A DNA stretch of 64,000 nt from the NCBI GenBank assembly GCA_022606425.2, contig JAHDVF020000437.1, positions 186,001 through 250,000 of the forward strand. Reading direction: 5' to 3'. The stretch comes from Lepidostoma basale (taxonomy: Eukaryota > Arthropoda > Insecta > Trichoptera > Lepidostomatidae). Below, piece after piece: positions 30,915 through 40,454 of this stretch (positions are counted from its first letter, which is position 1; each line of letters opens with the position of its first letter). Under the pieces are notes generated by a model. The model was not told the DNA's origin, did not search any database, and worked only from the letters and a program-made list of their open reading frames with translations. The position numbers and the translations under genes were made by a program.

Positions 30915-31395
30915 TAAACCTTTTTATTTTGTTTCATATATTTTCTTCCATATCCTTATGTATAGAAACGAAACATGGAACTGGCAGAAGAAGGATGAGA
31001 GCAGAATATATGCGGTAGATATGAGGTTCCTAAGACGTGTGTGTGTTAGAACGATATACGACAGAATCTCAAATGCTGATATAAGAAAGGAATGTAGAGC
31101 GGAAGAAGGTATTATGAACAAAATTATGAAAGGTTCGGACATATGGAGCGCGTGGATGGAGAAAGAATGGTTAAGAAAGTATACGTTAATGATGTAAATG
31201 GAGTACGGAGTCGAGGCAGACCGAGGAAAACATGGCATGGCGGAACATGGCATTGGAAGTCGGAAGAATCGACGTGCGTATATGATTCGTTGTATGAATT
31301 TGGAGGAAGCTAGAGAGGTGTGCCAGGATAGAGTAGTGTGGCGGTCCATTCTCTCTGCCTTTCCTTGCGGGGAAACGGCGTGATTGTTTGTTTTG
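30915..31395 (+). mobile_element. LINE family A, GTTT-tailed subfamily
   Basis: Close relative of 30095-30545: MYRNETWNWQKKDES, RVCVRTIYDRISNADIRKE, with a deletion removing LRWFGHM. The end is VVWRSILSAFPCGETA followed by TTGTTTGTTTTG. Confidence 0.8.
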
Positions 31396-31715
31396 TTTTA
31401 TATTTCGTTTTTTTTTACTTTGTTTTCAATAGTTTGTTTCAGTTACTTTGTTTGAAATAATTCGTTTTGTAGAAGCCAATTAGACTTTTGTTCAAAAATA
31501 AAGAGGTAAAATAAAACTTGAAGAAAACATCCGTTTTCAACAGGCGTTTAACAATTATTCAAGCAACAACATATATAATGACCGCACTCCCGATGCAAGC
31601 AAACTGACTTATTAAATGGAGCACTTTCGAATGGCGCGACTGTCTTTCTCCGGGTCCTTGATTGTGACAGATATTGCAGCCCGATAAGACAGTCCTCGCG
31701 GGGTGGGGGTACTTT
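31396..31715. other. upstream region of cuticle gene 2
   Basis: No ORF of interest. A GC-balanced ~150 bp precedes the TATA box and could hold regulatory sites. Confidence 0.4.
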
Positions 31716-31721
31716 CAGGTG

Positions 31722-31757
31722 TATATAACGGGAGCTTTCAGCCGAATAAGGCACAGT
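31722..31757 (+). promoter_or_regulatory. core promoter of cuticle gene 2
   Basis: TATATAA at 31722-31728 and ACAGT at 31753-31757, 31 bp apart. The start codon follows 25 bp later. Confidence 0.8.
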
Positions 31758-31781
31758 ACGCAACCAACCGCACAGAACAAA

Positions 31782-33076
31782 ATGGCATTCAAAGTACGTG
31801 AATTGTCACATTTGTAATTTGTAGTTTTGACGGAAATAATTTGATATTTCAACAATATTAAGTGCTTAATTAAAATCCTGTTATATAATATCACAATTGA
31901 TTTAATTTCTATAAAATTGTCGCCACAGTTGTTTCGCTAACCGATGTTAGCATCATCAAGTGTTACTAAGACTTTTAGTTGATTGTAACACCTATACTAT
32001 CTATCACTGGTTAGCGAAACAGCTGTCTCGACAATATCATAGAAATTAAATCAATTGTGATATTATATAACAGTGATTTAATTAAACATTTTTCCGCATT
32101 TTCCTTGGTCTCCTTCTATTTCTTGTTCCGTTTACATACACTTTCTTTATCATTTTTTATTCATTCATTCTTTCCATTAGTCCAAATCATCTAAATGACA
32201 ATTTAATTATTTTGTTCATAATACTTTTATTAACACTCAATTCACTTCTTATATTAACATTTTAAAAGTAAAAACAAATGTTTTTATAAACATTCATAAC
32301 TTATTTAGCTTACTTATATAATATAATAACGATTTTTATGAATTTAAACACTGTTTTTTCCACTTTTTAGTTAATTTTTCTCGACATGTTTCGAAGGCTT
32401 ACACCTTCATCATCGGGAGAACGAGTTTATATCGTTCTCCTGATGATAAAGTATTCTTTATATATGTTGATACACGAGTTTCATATGGTTAAACTATTTT
32501 AAAAGCATTTTGGTGAAAAAAAATTAGTATTCATTGCTATATTTTTACCTGTTTTTTTTATTGCAGATCCTCGCCTTCGCTTGCTTCGTGGCTGCGGCCC
32601 AAGCCGGAGTGATCGCCCCCGTGGCTCACTATGCCGCCCCCCAGGTTCAATATTCCGCCCCTCAGGTGCACTATGCCGCCCCCCAAGTCCAGTATGCCGC
32701 CCCCCAGATCCAGTATGCCGCCCCCCAGGTCCACAAGGTAGCCTACGCCGCCCCCGTGGAGCAGTACGCCCCCGCTGAATACAGCTTCGAGTACTCCGTC
32801 CATGACGAGCACACCGGAGACATCAAGAGCCAGAAGGAAGTCCGCCACGGAGACCAGGTTCAGGGCTCCTACTCCCTCGTTGAGGCTGATGGAAGCCGTC
32901 GCGTCGTAGAATACACCGCTGATGAGCACAGCGGATTCAACGCCGTCGTCCACCGCGAGCCCAGCCAGCACCCCGTTGCCGTCAAGCCCGTGCTGAAGGT
33001 TGCCGCCCCCGTGTATGCTCATGCCGCCCCGGCCTACCAGACCTATGCAGCTCCCGCCCAATCCTACTACCACTAA
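31782..33076 (+). CDS. RR-2 cuticular protein, gene 2 (173 aa, two exons)
   Basis: Secreted chitin-binding cuticle protein. Exon 1 coding 31782-31793 (M-A-F-K), donor GTACGTG. Exon 2 is 32567-33076 after a pyrimidine-rich acceptor ending TTGCAG. The joined signal peptide is [18 protein letters not shown]. Residues ~24-60 are short [14 protein letters not shown] repeats, fewer than in gene 1. The RR-2 domain spans ~76-133 ([14 protein letters not shown] ... [10 protein letters not shown]). The tail from ~135 ([20 protein letters not shown]) is shared with genes 1, 3 and 4. The 773-bp intron contains two ribozyme-like elements and a LINE scrap. Closest in sequence to gene 1. Homology to the family is certain from the conserved core; the developmental stage of expression cannot be told. 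Confidence 0.94.
31866..32085. mobile_element. palindromic element with hammerhead-like arms, in intron
   Basis: The inverted repeat TTAATTAAAATC...CTGTTATATAATATCAC (left) has its complement at 32040-32085. Left arm (minus, 31924-31959): TTGATGA, T, perfect stem GCTAAC/GTTAGC with loop ATCG, GAAA, imperfect stem III CAACTG. Right arm keeps the 3' half (GGTTAGC, GAAA, CAGCTG, TC at 32009-32027) but its CTGATGA box is destroyed. Confidence 0.7.
32086..32270 (-). mobile_element. LINE family A fragment in intron
   Basis: Reverse-strand trace of the RPRK..ND..G to MNKIIK / RSEL block (CCTTGGTCTCCTTCTATTTC, TTTTGTTCATAATACTTTTA). Both ends missing. Confidence 0.5.
32350..32480. other. hammerhead-like motif in a short palindrome, in intron
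   Basis: Minus strand 32383-32416: CCGATGA, T, perfect 5-bp stem GAAGG/CCTTC with loop TGTAAG, GAAA, palindrome CATG, TC. Next to it, CGGGAGAACGAG and CGTTCTCCTGATGA form a hairpin, so a partner CTGATGA box faces it at 32438. The same family has a plus-strand copy at 61298. Confidence 0.55.
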
Positions 33077-33116
33077 ATTCTGTGCCATGGATCTGAAATA
33101 GATATAAGTAGTTTAT

Positions 33117-33122
33117 AATAAA
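33117..33122 (+). terminator. polyadenylation signal of cuticle gene 2
   Basis: AATAAA 41 bp after the stop codon. Confidence 0.8.
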
Positions 33123-33184
33123 TTATTATATACACAAACCAACATCTTTATCTTAAATATCTCCTATCTTCCTTCCGTTATGAA

Positions 33185-33815
33185 TATATAATTGTGTTGT
33201 TGATGCAAATTTGTTGTAGACGATAAACCCATAGAACAGGTTATGAAGTTCAGGTATCTGGGTGTAGAGATATCTAGTTGCAGCGATCTATATAATGAAG
33301 TTAAAAAACAGACTGATAAAGCTATTATCTCCGGATGTCTAAGGGACACTGTCTGGGACAATAAGCATATGCTAGCAGAAAGCAAAGTTAGAATTTATAA
33401 AACATGCATCAGGCCCATAATGACATACGGAATCGAAGCAAGAGCAGACACTGTCAGAACCAAACTTCTCTTAGGAGTAGCAGAAATGAGAACATTGCGA
33501 CCTATTGTGGGGAGAACCCTTAGAGATAGGATACCCAACGAAGAAATTCGCAAATCCTGCAAAATTTAAGACATAGTGAAATGGAGTAGGTAAAGAAGAC
33601 GATTCTGGAGGGACCACATCGAGAGGATGGATCCAGCAAGAATTCCTAATATCGTGATGCACGAGACTCCAGAGGGCCGTCGACCACCAGGATGACCACC
33701 AAAGAGATGGAGAGAAGGCTGGTCGTCTTCATCACAGGAAGAAAGTTGATATCCTGCATAAACAGATCGGAAGATCTACACTCAGAGGAAGAAGAAGAAG
33801 GAGAAGAAGAAGTTC
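33185..33815 (+). mobile_element. RTE-like LINE (family G), longest copy
   Basis: The frame 33243-33569 encodes MKFRYLGVEISSCSDLYNEV, AIISGCLRDTVWDNKHMLAE, RIYKTCIRPIMTYGIEARA and GRTLRDRIPNEEIRKSCKI, then stops. The rest (RFWRDHIERMDPARIPNIVM, PPKRWREGWSSSSQ) continues after a stop to a GAA-repeat tail at 33788-33812. It starts within 65 bp of the gene 2 polyadenylation signal. Confidence 0.8.
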
Positions 33816-33821
33816 TTAACA

Positions 33822-33915
33822 TCATTACATCGTGAGTAAAATCGATGTAAAGGGTATAGCTATCATATTGATTCTCATGTCAGGTAACAAATCTATCGCC
33901 TTTTTTTGTTACAGT
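33822..33915 (-). mobile_element. SINE-1, 3' portion only
   Basis: Matches the AATCGATGTAAAG...TGATTCTC...CTATCGCC end of SINE-1; the tRNA-like head is absent. Confidence 0.55.
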
Positions 33916-34059
33916 CCAAACCATCTTAGTGTCCCTTTCTTAATTAATGTTGTCATCACAGAAAATACTTTTCATCTATAATAATTAAAGGCTATACAAG
34001 AAACTTTGATTCTACATTTGATTTCGGTTTTCGGGTTGAGGTTCTAAGCGACCTCTAAA

Positions 34060-34134
34060 TTCTCTGCAGTTTCGAAAGGACGGATTTCTCATAATTCATT
34101 TCATAAGATTAATCAGGGAATGGGTCTATGAGAC
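34060..34134 (+). mobile_element. LINE family C scrap
   Basis: Decayed LQFRKDGFLI.HFIRLIREW block; its continuation GDILGTQPCWRV lies at 34565, beyond an inserted LINE. Confidence 0.5.
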
Positions 34135-34565
34135 ATGCATCCTCCCGGTGATTACATAGGGATTGGAAACTGTGGTATTCACAGCCAATACCATTTACAA
34201 GCTGAAATTTGCACAACGGGCTATGGAGAGACAAATGCTTGGCAGAAGTCAAAGGACTAAATACCCAATACCAAAATCAGACCCCGAACAAAGCTTGTCG
34301 ATATAATGGACCTTGTTGCCAAACGAAAGTTGAAATGGGCAGGACATGTCCCCAAACAGGGAACAGAGAGATGGGCACCAGAGTCTTGACGTGGAGATCG
34401 TGGGCGGATAATATAAGCATCGGTCAACCCCAAAAAAGATGGGCAGTCAAGGGAAGAATTTGAACGAGAGTCGCACAGGATAGACAAAAATGGATGACGT
34501 TTGAAAAGGCCATCCAGTGAAGAGCCGCATCCAGCAGTGGAGAGACGGCTAAAGAAGAAGAAGAA
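34135..34565 (+). mobile_element. RTE-like LINE (family H) inserted in family C
   Basis: Contains CILPVIT*GLETVVFTANT, QRAMERQMLGRSQRTK and a KLKWAGHV-type block with lesions, ending CATCCAGCAGTGGAGAGACG and a GAA tail at 34550-34563. The flanks (family C) are split by it: LIRE.. at 34125 and GDILG.. at 34567. Confidence 0.65.
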
Positions 34566-34655
34566 TCAGGGGATATTTTGGGAACTCAGCCGTGTTGGAG
34601 GGTGTATGTCTTTTTCTTTCCGACAGATATCTCCGACAACGCCAATATAACTGTA
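34566..34655 (+). mobile_element. LINE family C scrap
   Basis: Encodes GDILGTQPCWRVYVFFFPTDISDN, the [21 protein letters not shown] block of family C, cut off by family F at 34656. Confidence 0.55.
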
Positions 34656-34965
34656 CTCCACATTTTTTTTCCCATCCCGCATTTGTCTCCTCTACCTCTC
34701 CTGTTCTTCCCGCTGTATATTCCTGTGGCGTATCATTCTTTTTATCTTTTATATAATGTTCCTAAAATGTTCATGTATTATATATTATGCTTATTTATTC
34801 AATAAAGTACAGCGGAGCATAGAAGTAAGATGGGGTAGATTAAATGTGGTCTGGCACCCCCTTGCTGTTGCCGTCTTTAAATGTAAGTCCCGGATGGACC
34901 GGAGACAGGTCCAGGGAGTGTACGAGCGAAGCTGACAAAAGGGCGCCGCTACGCCCTCTTCGCCT
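34656..34965 (+). mobile_element. family F retroposon, 5' portion
   Basis: Starts ACTGTACTCCACAT, as the right limit of the minus-strand copy at 14487-14870, and runs through TTCAATAAAGTACAGCGGAG and TTAAATGTGGTCTGGCACCC to GGGCGCCGCTACGCCCT. It then joins LINE family C abruptly, lacking the poly(A) end. Confidence 0.65.
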
Positions 34966-35880
34966 CCAGTCGGACATCAATAATATTGTCAACTGGAGTC
35001 ACAGTAATCAAATGCAATTCAATGTCTCTAAATGCGTTATGCTATCTTTTACTAGAGCATTGAGAACTGTGTATTATAGATACACAATGAACAACCAGCA
35101 ACTAGCACATGTATCTACGATGAGAGATCTCGGGATCATCTATGAGAGTAGGCTGACTTTTCGTGCACATGTTGAGAGGATTTGTGGCACTGCACTGAAG
35201 ATGTTGGGCTTCATCGTCCGGACCGGCAGAGTTTTCAGGGATCCCAATGTGCTCAGAGTCCTATACAACGCATTGGTTCGGAGCAGACTCGAAAGTGGTT
35301 CTGTGATATGGAGTCCTCACGAGGCGAGATATTCCATTATGCTGGAGAGGGTTCAGAAAAAATTTCTGAGGTATCTCTACATGAGGGAGTATGGTAGCTA
35401 TCCTTGGCTCTATCCCACGGCATTTCTTTTGGGAATGCTCGGAACCAATTCTCTACAGCTTCGAAGAGATGGACATCTAATTACCCATTTCTTTAGATTA
35501 ATTAGGGGATACTTCGAGAACTCGGCCGTACTGGAGGGTGTTCGGCTTTTTGTCCCCGATAGATATCTCCGACAGCGACAGCACAGATTGTTTTACCTAC
35601 CGGCTGCCAGAACCAATCTGCCTCTGGTGACACCGGTGGGAAGAGCAATTAGTCTGCTGAACGCGGTCTCCTCGGAGATCGACGTCTTTCATGTTAGTGA
35701 AAGTACGTTCAGAAGGCAAATACTCTTAATTCTGGAGAGTATCCTGTCTTCCTAATGTTGAACCATCTCTTATGCGTTTCTGGTACTATACTATATATAA
35801 TATATTATTTTACCTGTTCTCAATAGATGCCTTAAAAATAAATTTTGTAATGTCTGTTGATGAAATAAACTGATTTGATA
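34966..35880 (+). mobile_element. Jockey/CR1-like LINE (family C), longest copy
   Basis: An open frame to 35755 encodes the reverse-transcriptase palm/thumb and C-terminus: LQSDINNIVNWSHSNQMQFN, KCVMLSFTR, DLGIIYESRLTFRAHVERI, YNALVRSRLESGSVIWSP, VQKKFLRYLYMREYG, and the ESILSS end. The YADD-type catalytic box is absent because the copy is truncated. The 3' tail is ATAAACTGATTTGATA. The last ~115 residues are identical to the copy at 52758-53100, pointing to recent activity. Confidence 0.85.
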
Positions 35881-36590
35881 TTAGTGAAAGTAAGTTCAGA
35901 AGGCAAATGCTCTTAATTCTGGAGAGTATCCTGTCTTCCTAATGTCGAACCATCTCTCGTGCGTTTCTGGTAGAATACTATACTTATTCTTCTTCTTCTC
36001 CGGCGCTACAACCCTTGGTGGGTCTTGGTCTCCACCAAGAAACGTCTCCATTCCGTCCTGTCTCTGGCCGCCACCTCCCAGTCTTGCTGCTCCAGGACCC
36101 GACAATCTGCCATGGCACCATCCAGCCATCGCAGTCTCGGCCTACCGATGCTTCTTCGCCCTGCTGGATTATCATACAACACTCTTTTGGGGGGCTCCAG
36201 ATCTCCCATGCGGTACACGTGCCCTAGCCAGCGCAGTCTGTTAATCTTTATAAACTTGACCACGCTGACGTCCTGGTATAGATCGTAGAGCTCTGTGTTG
36301 TATCTCCTTCTCCACGTCTGACCATCCTTAATGGGTCCGACGATTCTGCGGAGGATCTTCCTTTCGAAGCAGTTTATTTTGTTTTCATCCCGTTTAGTGA
36401 GCGTCCAAGTCTCCGAGGCATATGTTAGGACTGGTCTAATCTGCGTTTTATATATAGTGGTCTTTGTCTGTCTAGAAAGAATACTATACACAATATATTA
36501 TTTTACCTGTTCTCAATTGATGCCTTTAAAATTAAGTTTTTACTGTCTATTGATGAAATAAACTGATTTCACTTGATTTTATTTGATACT
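35881..36590 (+). mobile_element. second LINE family C 3' end, split by family D
   Basis: ATTAGTGAAAGTAAGTTCAG to GTCTTCCTAATGTCGAACC repeats the end of the preceding copy. After the insertion at 35984-36477 it continues with AATATATTATTTTACCTGTT to CTGATTTCACTTGATTTTAT. Confidence 0.8.
35984..36477 (-). mobile_element. RTE-like LINE (family D) insertion with 12-bp TSD
   Basis: A 494-bp insertion in the 3' UTR of a family C copy, flanked by perfect AGAATACTATAC at 35972-35983 and 36478-36489. The minus strand encodes TTIYKTQIRPVLTYASETWT, NCFERKILRRIVGPIKDG, INRLRWLGHVYRM and GRPRLRWLDGAMADC, ending with a GAA-type tail. The frame is intact over the whole insertion. Confidence 0.92.
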
Positions 36591-36689
36591 TCCGTGAATA
36601 TTTCACGGGTTGCAACTAGAAGTATTTCTAAAATCTGCATTTGAGGGAAAAGTAAACAAATATGTTTAGTGCATAAATAAAAATAATAA

Positions 36690-36695
36690 TTTATT
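36690..36695 (-). terminator. polyadenylation signal of cuticle gene 3
   Basis: TTTATT on the plus strand (AATAAA on the minus strand), 29 bp beyond the stop codon. Confidence 0.75.
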
Positions 36696-36723
36696 AACAA
36701 CTAAAGAGAAACAGCCAGTGGAT

Positions 36724-37845
36724 TTAATGGTAGTAGGATTGAGCGGGGGCAGCATAGGTCTGGTAGGCGGGTGCGGCATGGGCATACACGGGGGCGGCAA
36801 CCTTCAGCACGGGCTTGACGGCAACGGGGTGCTGGCCGGGCTCGCGGTGGACGACGGCGTTGAATCCGTTGTGCTCATCAGCGGTGTATTCTACGACGCG
36901 ACGGCTTCCATCAGCTTCGATTAGAGAGTAGGAGCCTTGCACCTGGTCTCCGTGGCGGACTTCCTTCTGGCTCTTGATGTCTCCGGTGTGCTCGTCATGG
37001 ACGGAGTACTCGAAGTTGTACTCGGCGGGGGCATACTGCTCCACGGGCGCGTAGGCCACCTTCTGCACCTGCGGCACGGCGTAGTGCACCTGCGGCGCGA
37101 TCAGACCGGCCTGGACAGCAGCCACCAGGCACGCGAAAGCAACGATCTGAAATGCAACAGAATTTAGTACAAGCACTCTCTGACCATTGACTTATATTAT
37201 TACTATGTAAATTCTGCTTGATCGATTAGACCGAGATAACCAAACCACAGAGCTAAAAATTAGAATTGAACTAAGCTGGGCAGCTTTCGGAAACATGAGC
37301 TGCATCCTTAAAAACCGGAAAATATCGATCAACCTGAAACGAAAAGTCTATGAAGCCTGCGTTCTGCCAGTTGGTACTTATGTTCTTGAAACTGCTATAT
37401 TGTCCAAACAAAGTGCCGAGAAACTACGAGTGACCTAAAGAGGCATGGAAAGAACCATGTTAGGAATAAGCCTATGAGACAGAGTCAGAAACGATACGGT
37501 GAAAGAAAAAACAAAGATCACTGACAGCGACTCTAAAATGCATGCTTCGCTTCCATACACAAGGGTCGGTACAAGAACACAATTAATAAACAACAATATG
37601 ATGAACTTGTAGAAAGCAGACGTTTGAGTTTGTATTAATAATGAAATTCATTTATCTATGTTAAACGCCTTGTTAAAAGAAGTTGCCCATGTTACACACA
37701 CTTGCGGAAGTTGACATGCAGTAAAAATTTATTAACATGCAAAAGTCCTCGAGCGGAAGTTATTTTTATTGCTTGGATAGTTAGTTGTATCATTTATAAT
37801 AAACAATAATTAAAATTGTAAATTTGAACGTACTTTGAATGCCAT
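36724..37845 (-). CDS. RR-2 cuticular protein, gene 3 (144 aa, two exons)
   Basis: Secreted chitin-binding cuticle protein, the short form without long N-terminal repeats. On the minus strand exon 1 coding is 37845-37834 (M-A-F-K) with donor GTACGTTC. Exon 2 is 37146-36724 after acceptor GCATTTCAG. The signal peptide is [19 protein letters not shown] short [10 protein letters not shown] linker follows, then the RR-2 domain at ~47-104 and the shared [17 protein letters not shown] tail ending SYYH. The exon 2 protein is identical to gene 4 although the genes face away from each other 9.4 kb apart; the DNA differs only at synonymous sites. The 687-bp intron carries a decayed family B LINE. Confidence 0.94.
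37220..37585 (+). mobile_element. LINE family B fragment in intron of cuticle gene 3
   Basis: Encodes [40 protein letters not shown] and QSAEKLRVT with stops, antisense to the host gene. It has no GAA tail and is followed by ~45 bp of family A (ATGCTTCGCTTCCATACACA). Confidence 0.75.
37586..37825. other. remaining intron sequence
   Basis: AT-rich, no feature seen. Confidence 0.4.
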
Positions 37846-37877
37846 TTTGATAAAGCTCTGGTCACTGTTAATGGATG

Positions 37878-37912
37878 ACTGTAATTATTCAAAACTCACC
37901 ACGGCTTTTATA
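37878..37912 (-). promoter_or_regulatory. core promoter of cuticle gene 3
   Basis: On the minus strand TATAAAAG (37912-37905) is followed 30 bp later by ACAGT (37882-37878); the start codon is at 37845. Confidence 0.8.
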
Positions 37913-38154
37913 CGTCCGCAAATTCAGAGACACCCCCTCCACCGCCTATTAATCAGAGTGCTAAGTAATAATAATATATAACAACAGTTTAACGACAATA
38001 ATTAGCCAATCAGAAATGAATTAGAATTAGAGACGAGGATAAAAACTATTTCACTGTCGAATAATGGGGACATCGAATAGTATAGTGCTCGACTTGATTA
38101 ATATACTCGTATTATTAAAATTAATGGCGCACTCCAAATCATCACTGCAAATAT

Positions 38155-38420
38155 AAATATTTCAGCTAATGCAAAGATGGTAGTACATAATGGAGTTCTA
38201 GTGCCAACCTTGTGTATGTAAGTCAAGCTTGGAGCTGACAAAAAAGGATGAAAGTATGATAAAAGCAGTAGAAATGAGATCGCTGAGATGAATGTGCGGG
38301 AAAACGATATACGATAGAATACTGAACAACGAAATAAGGAAGAAATGTAAGGCAGATGATTGCATTAAAAATAAAATTAAAAAAGGATCCCTGAGATGGT
38401 TTAGACAACAAGAAGTTATT
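38155..38420 (+). mobile_element. LINE family A fragment
   Basis: Encodes decayed AKMVVHNGVLVPTLC, VEMRSLR and MCGKTIYDRILNNEIRKKCK. A nearly identical ~150-bp stretch recurs at 38590-38780. Confidence 0.7.
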
Positions 38421-38589
38421 TATGTATGCATGGGAGGTGCCCAAATTAATAATTTGCTACTTTCGTCAGTAACAAGATTTTCGCAATATAATTCATAACT
38501 GGCGATGAAAGAAAATCGTAGGGATATGACATTAGTAACTTAACTATATACGTAGGATAAAATATAATATATATAATAAATTATAAAAT

Positions 38590-39310
38590 ATATATAAAGT
38601 AAAGTTGGCTGTACACAATTGAGTTCCAGTGCCAACCCTTATGAATGGAAGTGGAAATAGGATAAATACCGTAGAAATGAGATCACTGAGATGAATGTGC
38701 GGGAAAACGATATATGATAGAATACTGAACAACGAAATAAGGAAGAAATGTAAGACAGATGATTGCATTAAAAGTAAAATTAAAAAGTTTTTTTTTTTTT
38801 TAAAGGAACATAGAAGTTCCCACCACATACCCGAGGCTGTTATAGGGCGTAGCGGCGCCCTTTTATCAGCCTCGCTCGTACACTCCCTGGGCCTGTCCCC
38901 GGTCCATCCGGGACTTACATTTAAATACGGCAACAACAAGGGGGTGCCAGACCACATTTAATCTACTCAATTTCACTTCTATGCTCCGCTGTACTTTATT
39001 GAATAAATAATAATTAAAAAGTATTCTTGAGATTGTTTGAACATATGGAACGAATGGACGAGAAAAGAATGGTTAAAATGCTGTATACTAGCAGTGTGAG
39101 CAAAAGAGAAGCCGTGGTAGACCAAGAAAAGCACGGCACCAAATTAATACTGAAAGGCGGCCACATTCAAAGTCGAAAAAATTGACGACAGCGCATGTTA
39201 CGATGTATGAAGTGTGGAGTAAGCTAGAGAGTTATGTCAGGACAGAACGAAAGGCGGTCCATCCTATCTGCCTACCTCTCCGGGGAAACGGAGTGATGGT
39301 TAGTTGGTTA
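38590..39310 (+). mobile_element. LINE family A copy split by family F
   Basis: MCGKTIYDRILNNEIRKKCK and CIKSKIKK run up to 38787. After the inserted element the sequence resumes at 39012 with KYS*DCLNIWNEWTRKEWL (GHMERMDE block, frame-broken) and ends CGGAGTGATGGTTAGTTGGT. Confidence 0.8.
38788..39011 (-). mobile_element. family F retroposon with 10-bp TSD
   Basis: A 224-bp minus-strand insertion with a T13 run at its left end (poly(A) tail) and direct repeats AATTAAAAAG at 38778-38787 and 39012-39021. This establishes the F family as a poly(A)-tailed retroposon. Landmarks: GTTATAGGGCGTAGCGGCGC, GTCCATCCGGGACTTACA. Confidence 0.9.
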
Positions 39311-39364
39311 GTTTGTTTTTATTAATTAATAGACATGAAAGACAGATTAGATTAAGATCAATAG

Positions 39365-39815
39365 ACATGTTTTCTGGCAGAAGAAAGATGAGAGCAGAAT
39401 AAATGCGGTAGAGATGAGGTCCCTAAGACGTATGTGCGGTAGAACGATGTACGACAGAATCTCAAATGCTGATATTAGGAAGGAGTGTAGAGCGAAAGAA
39501 GGTATTATGAACAAAATTATGAAAGGTTCACTTCGTTGGTTCGGACATATGGAGCGCATGGGTGAAGAAAGAATGGTTAAAAAAGTATACGTTAACAATG
39601 TAAATGGAGTAAGGAGTCGAGGTAGACCGAGGAAAACATGGCATGACCAAATTAATCAAATATTAAAAGTTGGTCATGTCAGAAGCCGGAAGAATCGACG
39701 TGCGTGTATGACTCGATGTATGAATGTAGAGGTGTGCCAGGATAGAGTAGTGTGGCGGTCCATTCTCTCTGCCTACCCCTACGGGGAAACGGCGTGATGG
39801 TTTTGTTTGTTTGTT
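39365..39815 (+). mobile_element. LINE family A, GTTT-tailed, well preserved 3' end
   Basis: The frame 39414-39797 is open from MRSLRRMCGRTMYDRISNAD through [18 protein letters not shown] to ILSAYPYGETA and a stop, then GATGGTTTTGTTTGTTTGTT. It lacks EEARE by a small in-frame deletion. Confidence 0.85.
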
Positions 39816-39845
39816 TGTTTTACAAATAAATAATAATTCTATGTT

Positions 39846-40075
39846 CGACGACCTTCGTGAGCAGAATGGTAAGAGCTCTGACTGCTATACCGAAGGTTCC
39901 GGGTTCGATTCTCGGCGATGGCAGTGTGATTGCCATGCTGACTTTGGTCTGGTGTAGAATTTACGTGATAATAAAATGGATATAGATAAGCTACCTATCA
40001 TATATCATGAGAATCAATATAATAGCGAAAAACAAATTGTGTGCAGCAATTGGGTTCAAGTGACCTAAACAATAT
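39846..40075 (+). mobile_element. SINE-1 copy
   Basis: Starts ACGACCTTCGTGAGCAGAAT (mutated box A) and contains the box B region GGTTCGATTCTCGGCG, TGACTTTGGTCTGGTGTAG and GAGAATCAATATAATAG; the 3' end is near AATTGGGTTCAAGTGACC. Confidence 0.75.
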
Positions 40076-40235
40076 AATAATGAAATAAAACGATGTTTTT
40101 TTATAATAACTACTTCCACTTTTGGGCCTTTATTTCGACAGTGGCCGGTTTTTCCAGTATAGCTGACATCGACTGACTCTGTTCAGTTATTGTTAAAAAA
40201 AACATCGCTTTATATAATTATTATTCGTTTTATAA
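40076..40235. mobile_element. remnant of palindromic hammerhead-like element
   Basis: The left part (GAAATAAAACGATG, AACTACTTCCACTTTTG, CGACAGTGGCCGG) corresponds to the left arm of 18023-18238. The right arm has been lost apart from GTTAAAAAAAACATCG. Confidence 0.5.
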
Positions 40236-40454
40236 AGTCGAACCATCTTTTATGGGTTCCTGGTATTTTACTTGTTCCTAACTAACTAACTAACTAACTA
40301 AATGCTTGTTCCTAACTACTCGTAAATGCTTTAAATCTTAATTTTGTTTGTAATAATAGACGGATTTAACTGAAATCTCTTAAATCTCTTAAATCTCTTA
40401 AATCTCTATCAAAGTTAATTTTAAATAATGAATGCGGTAGATACATATAAGATC

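Noticed and set aside
34844..35755. 303-residue ORF read as a single gene
   Set aside because: Its first ~38 residues come from family F retroposon sequence and the rest from LINE family C. The start is accidental and the fusion lies at an insertion junction.
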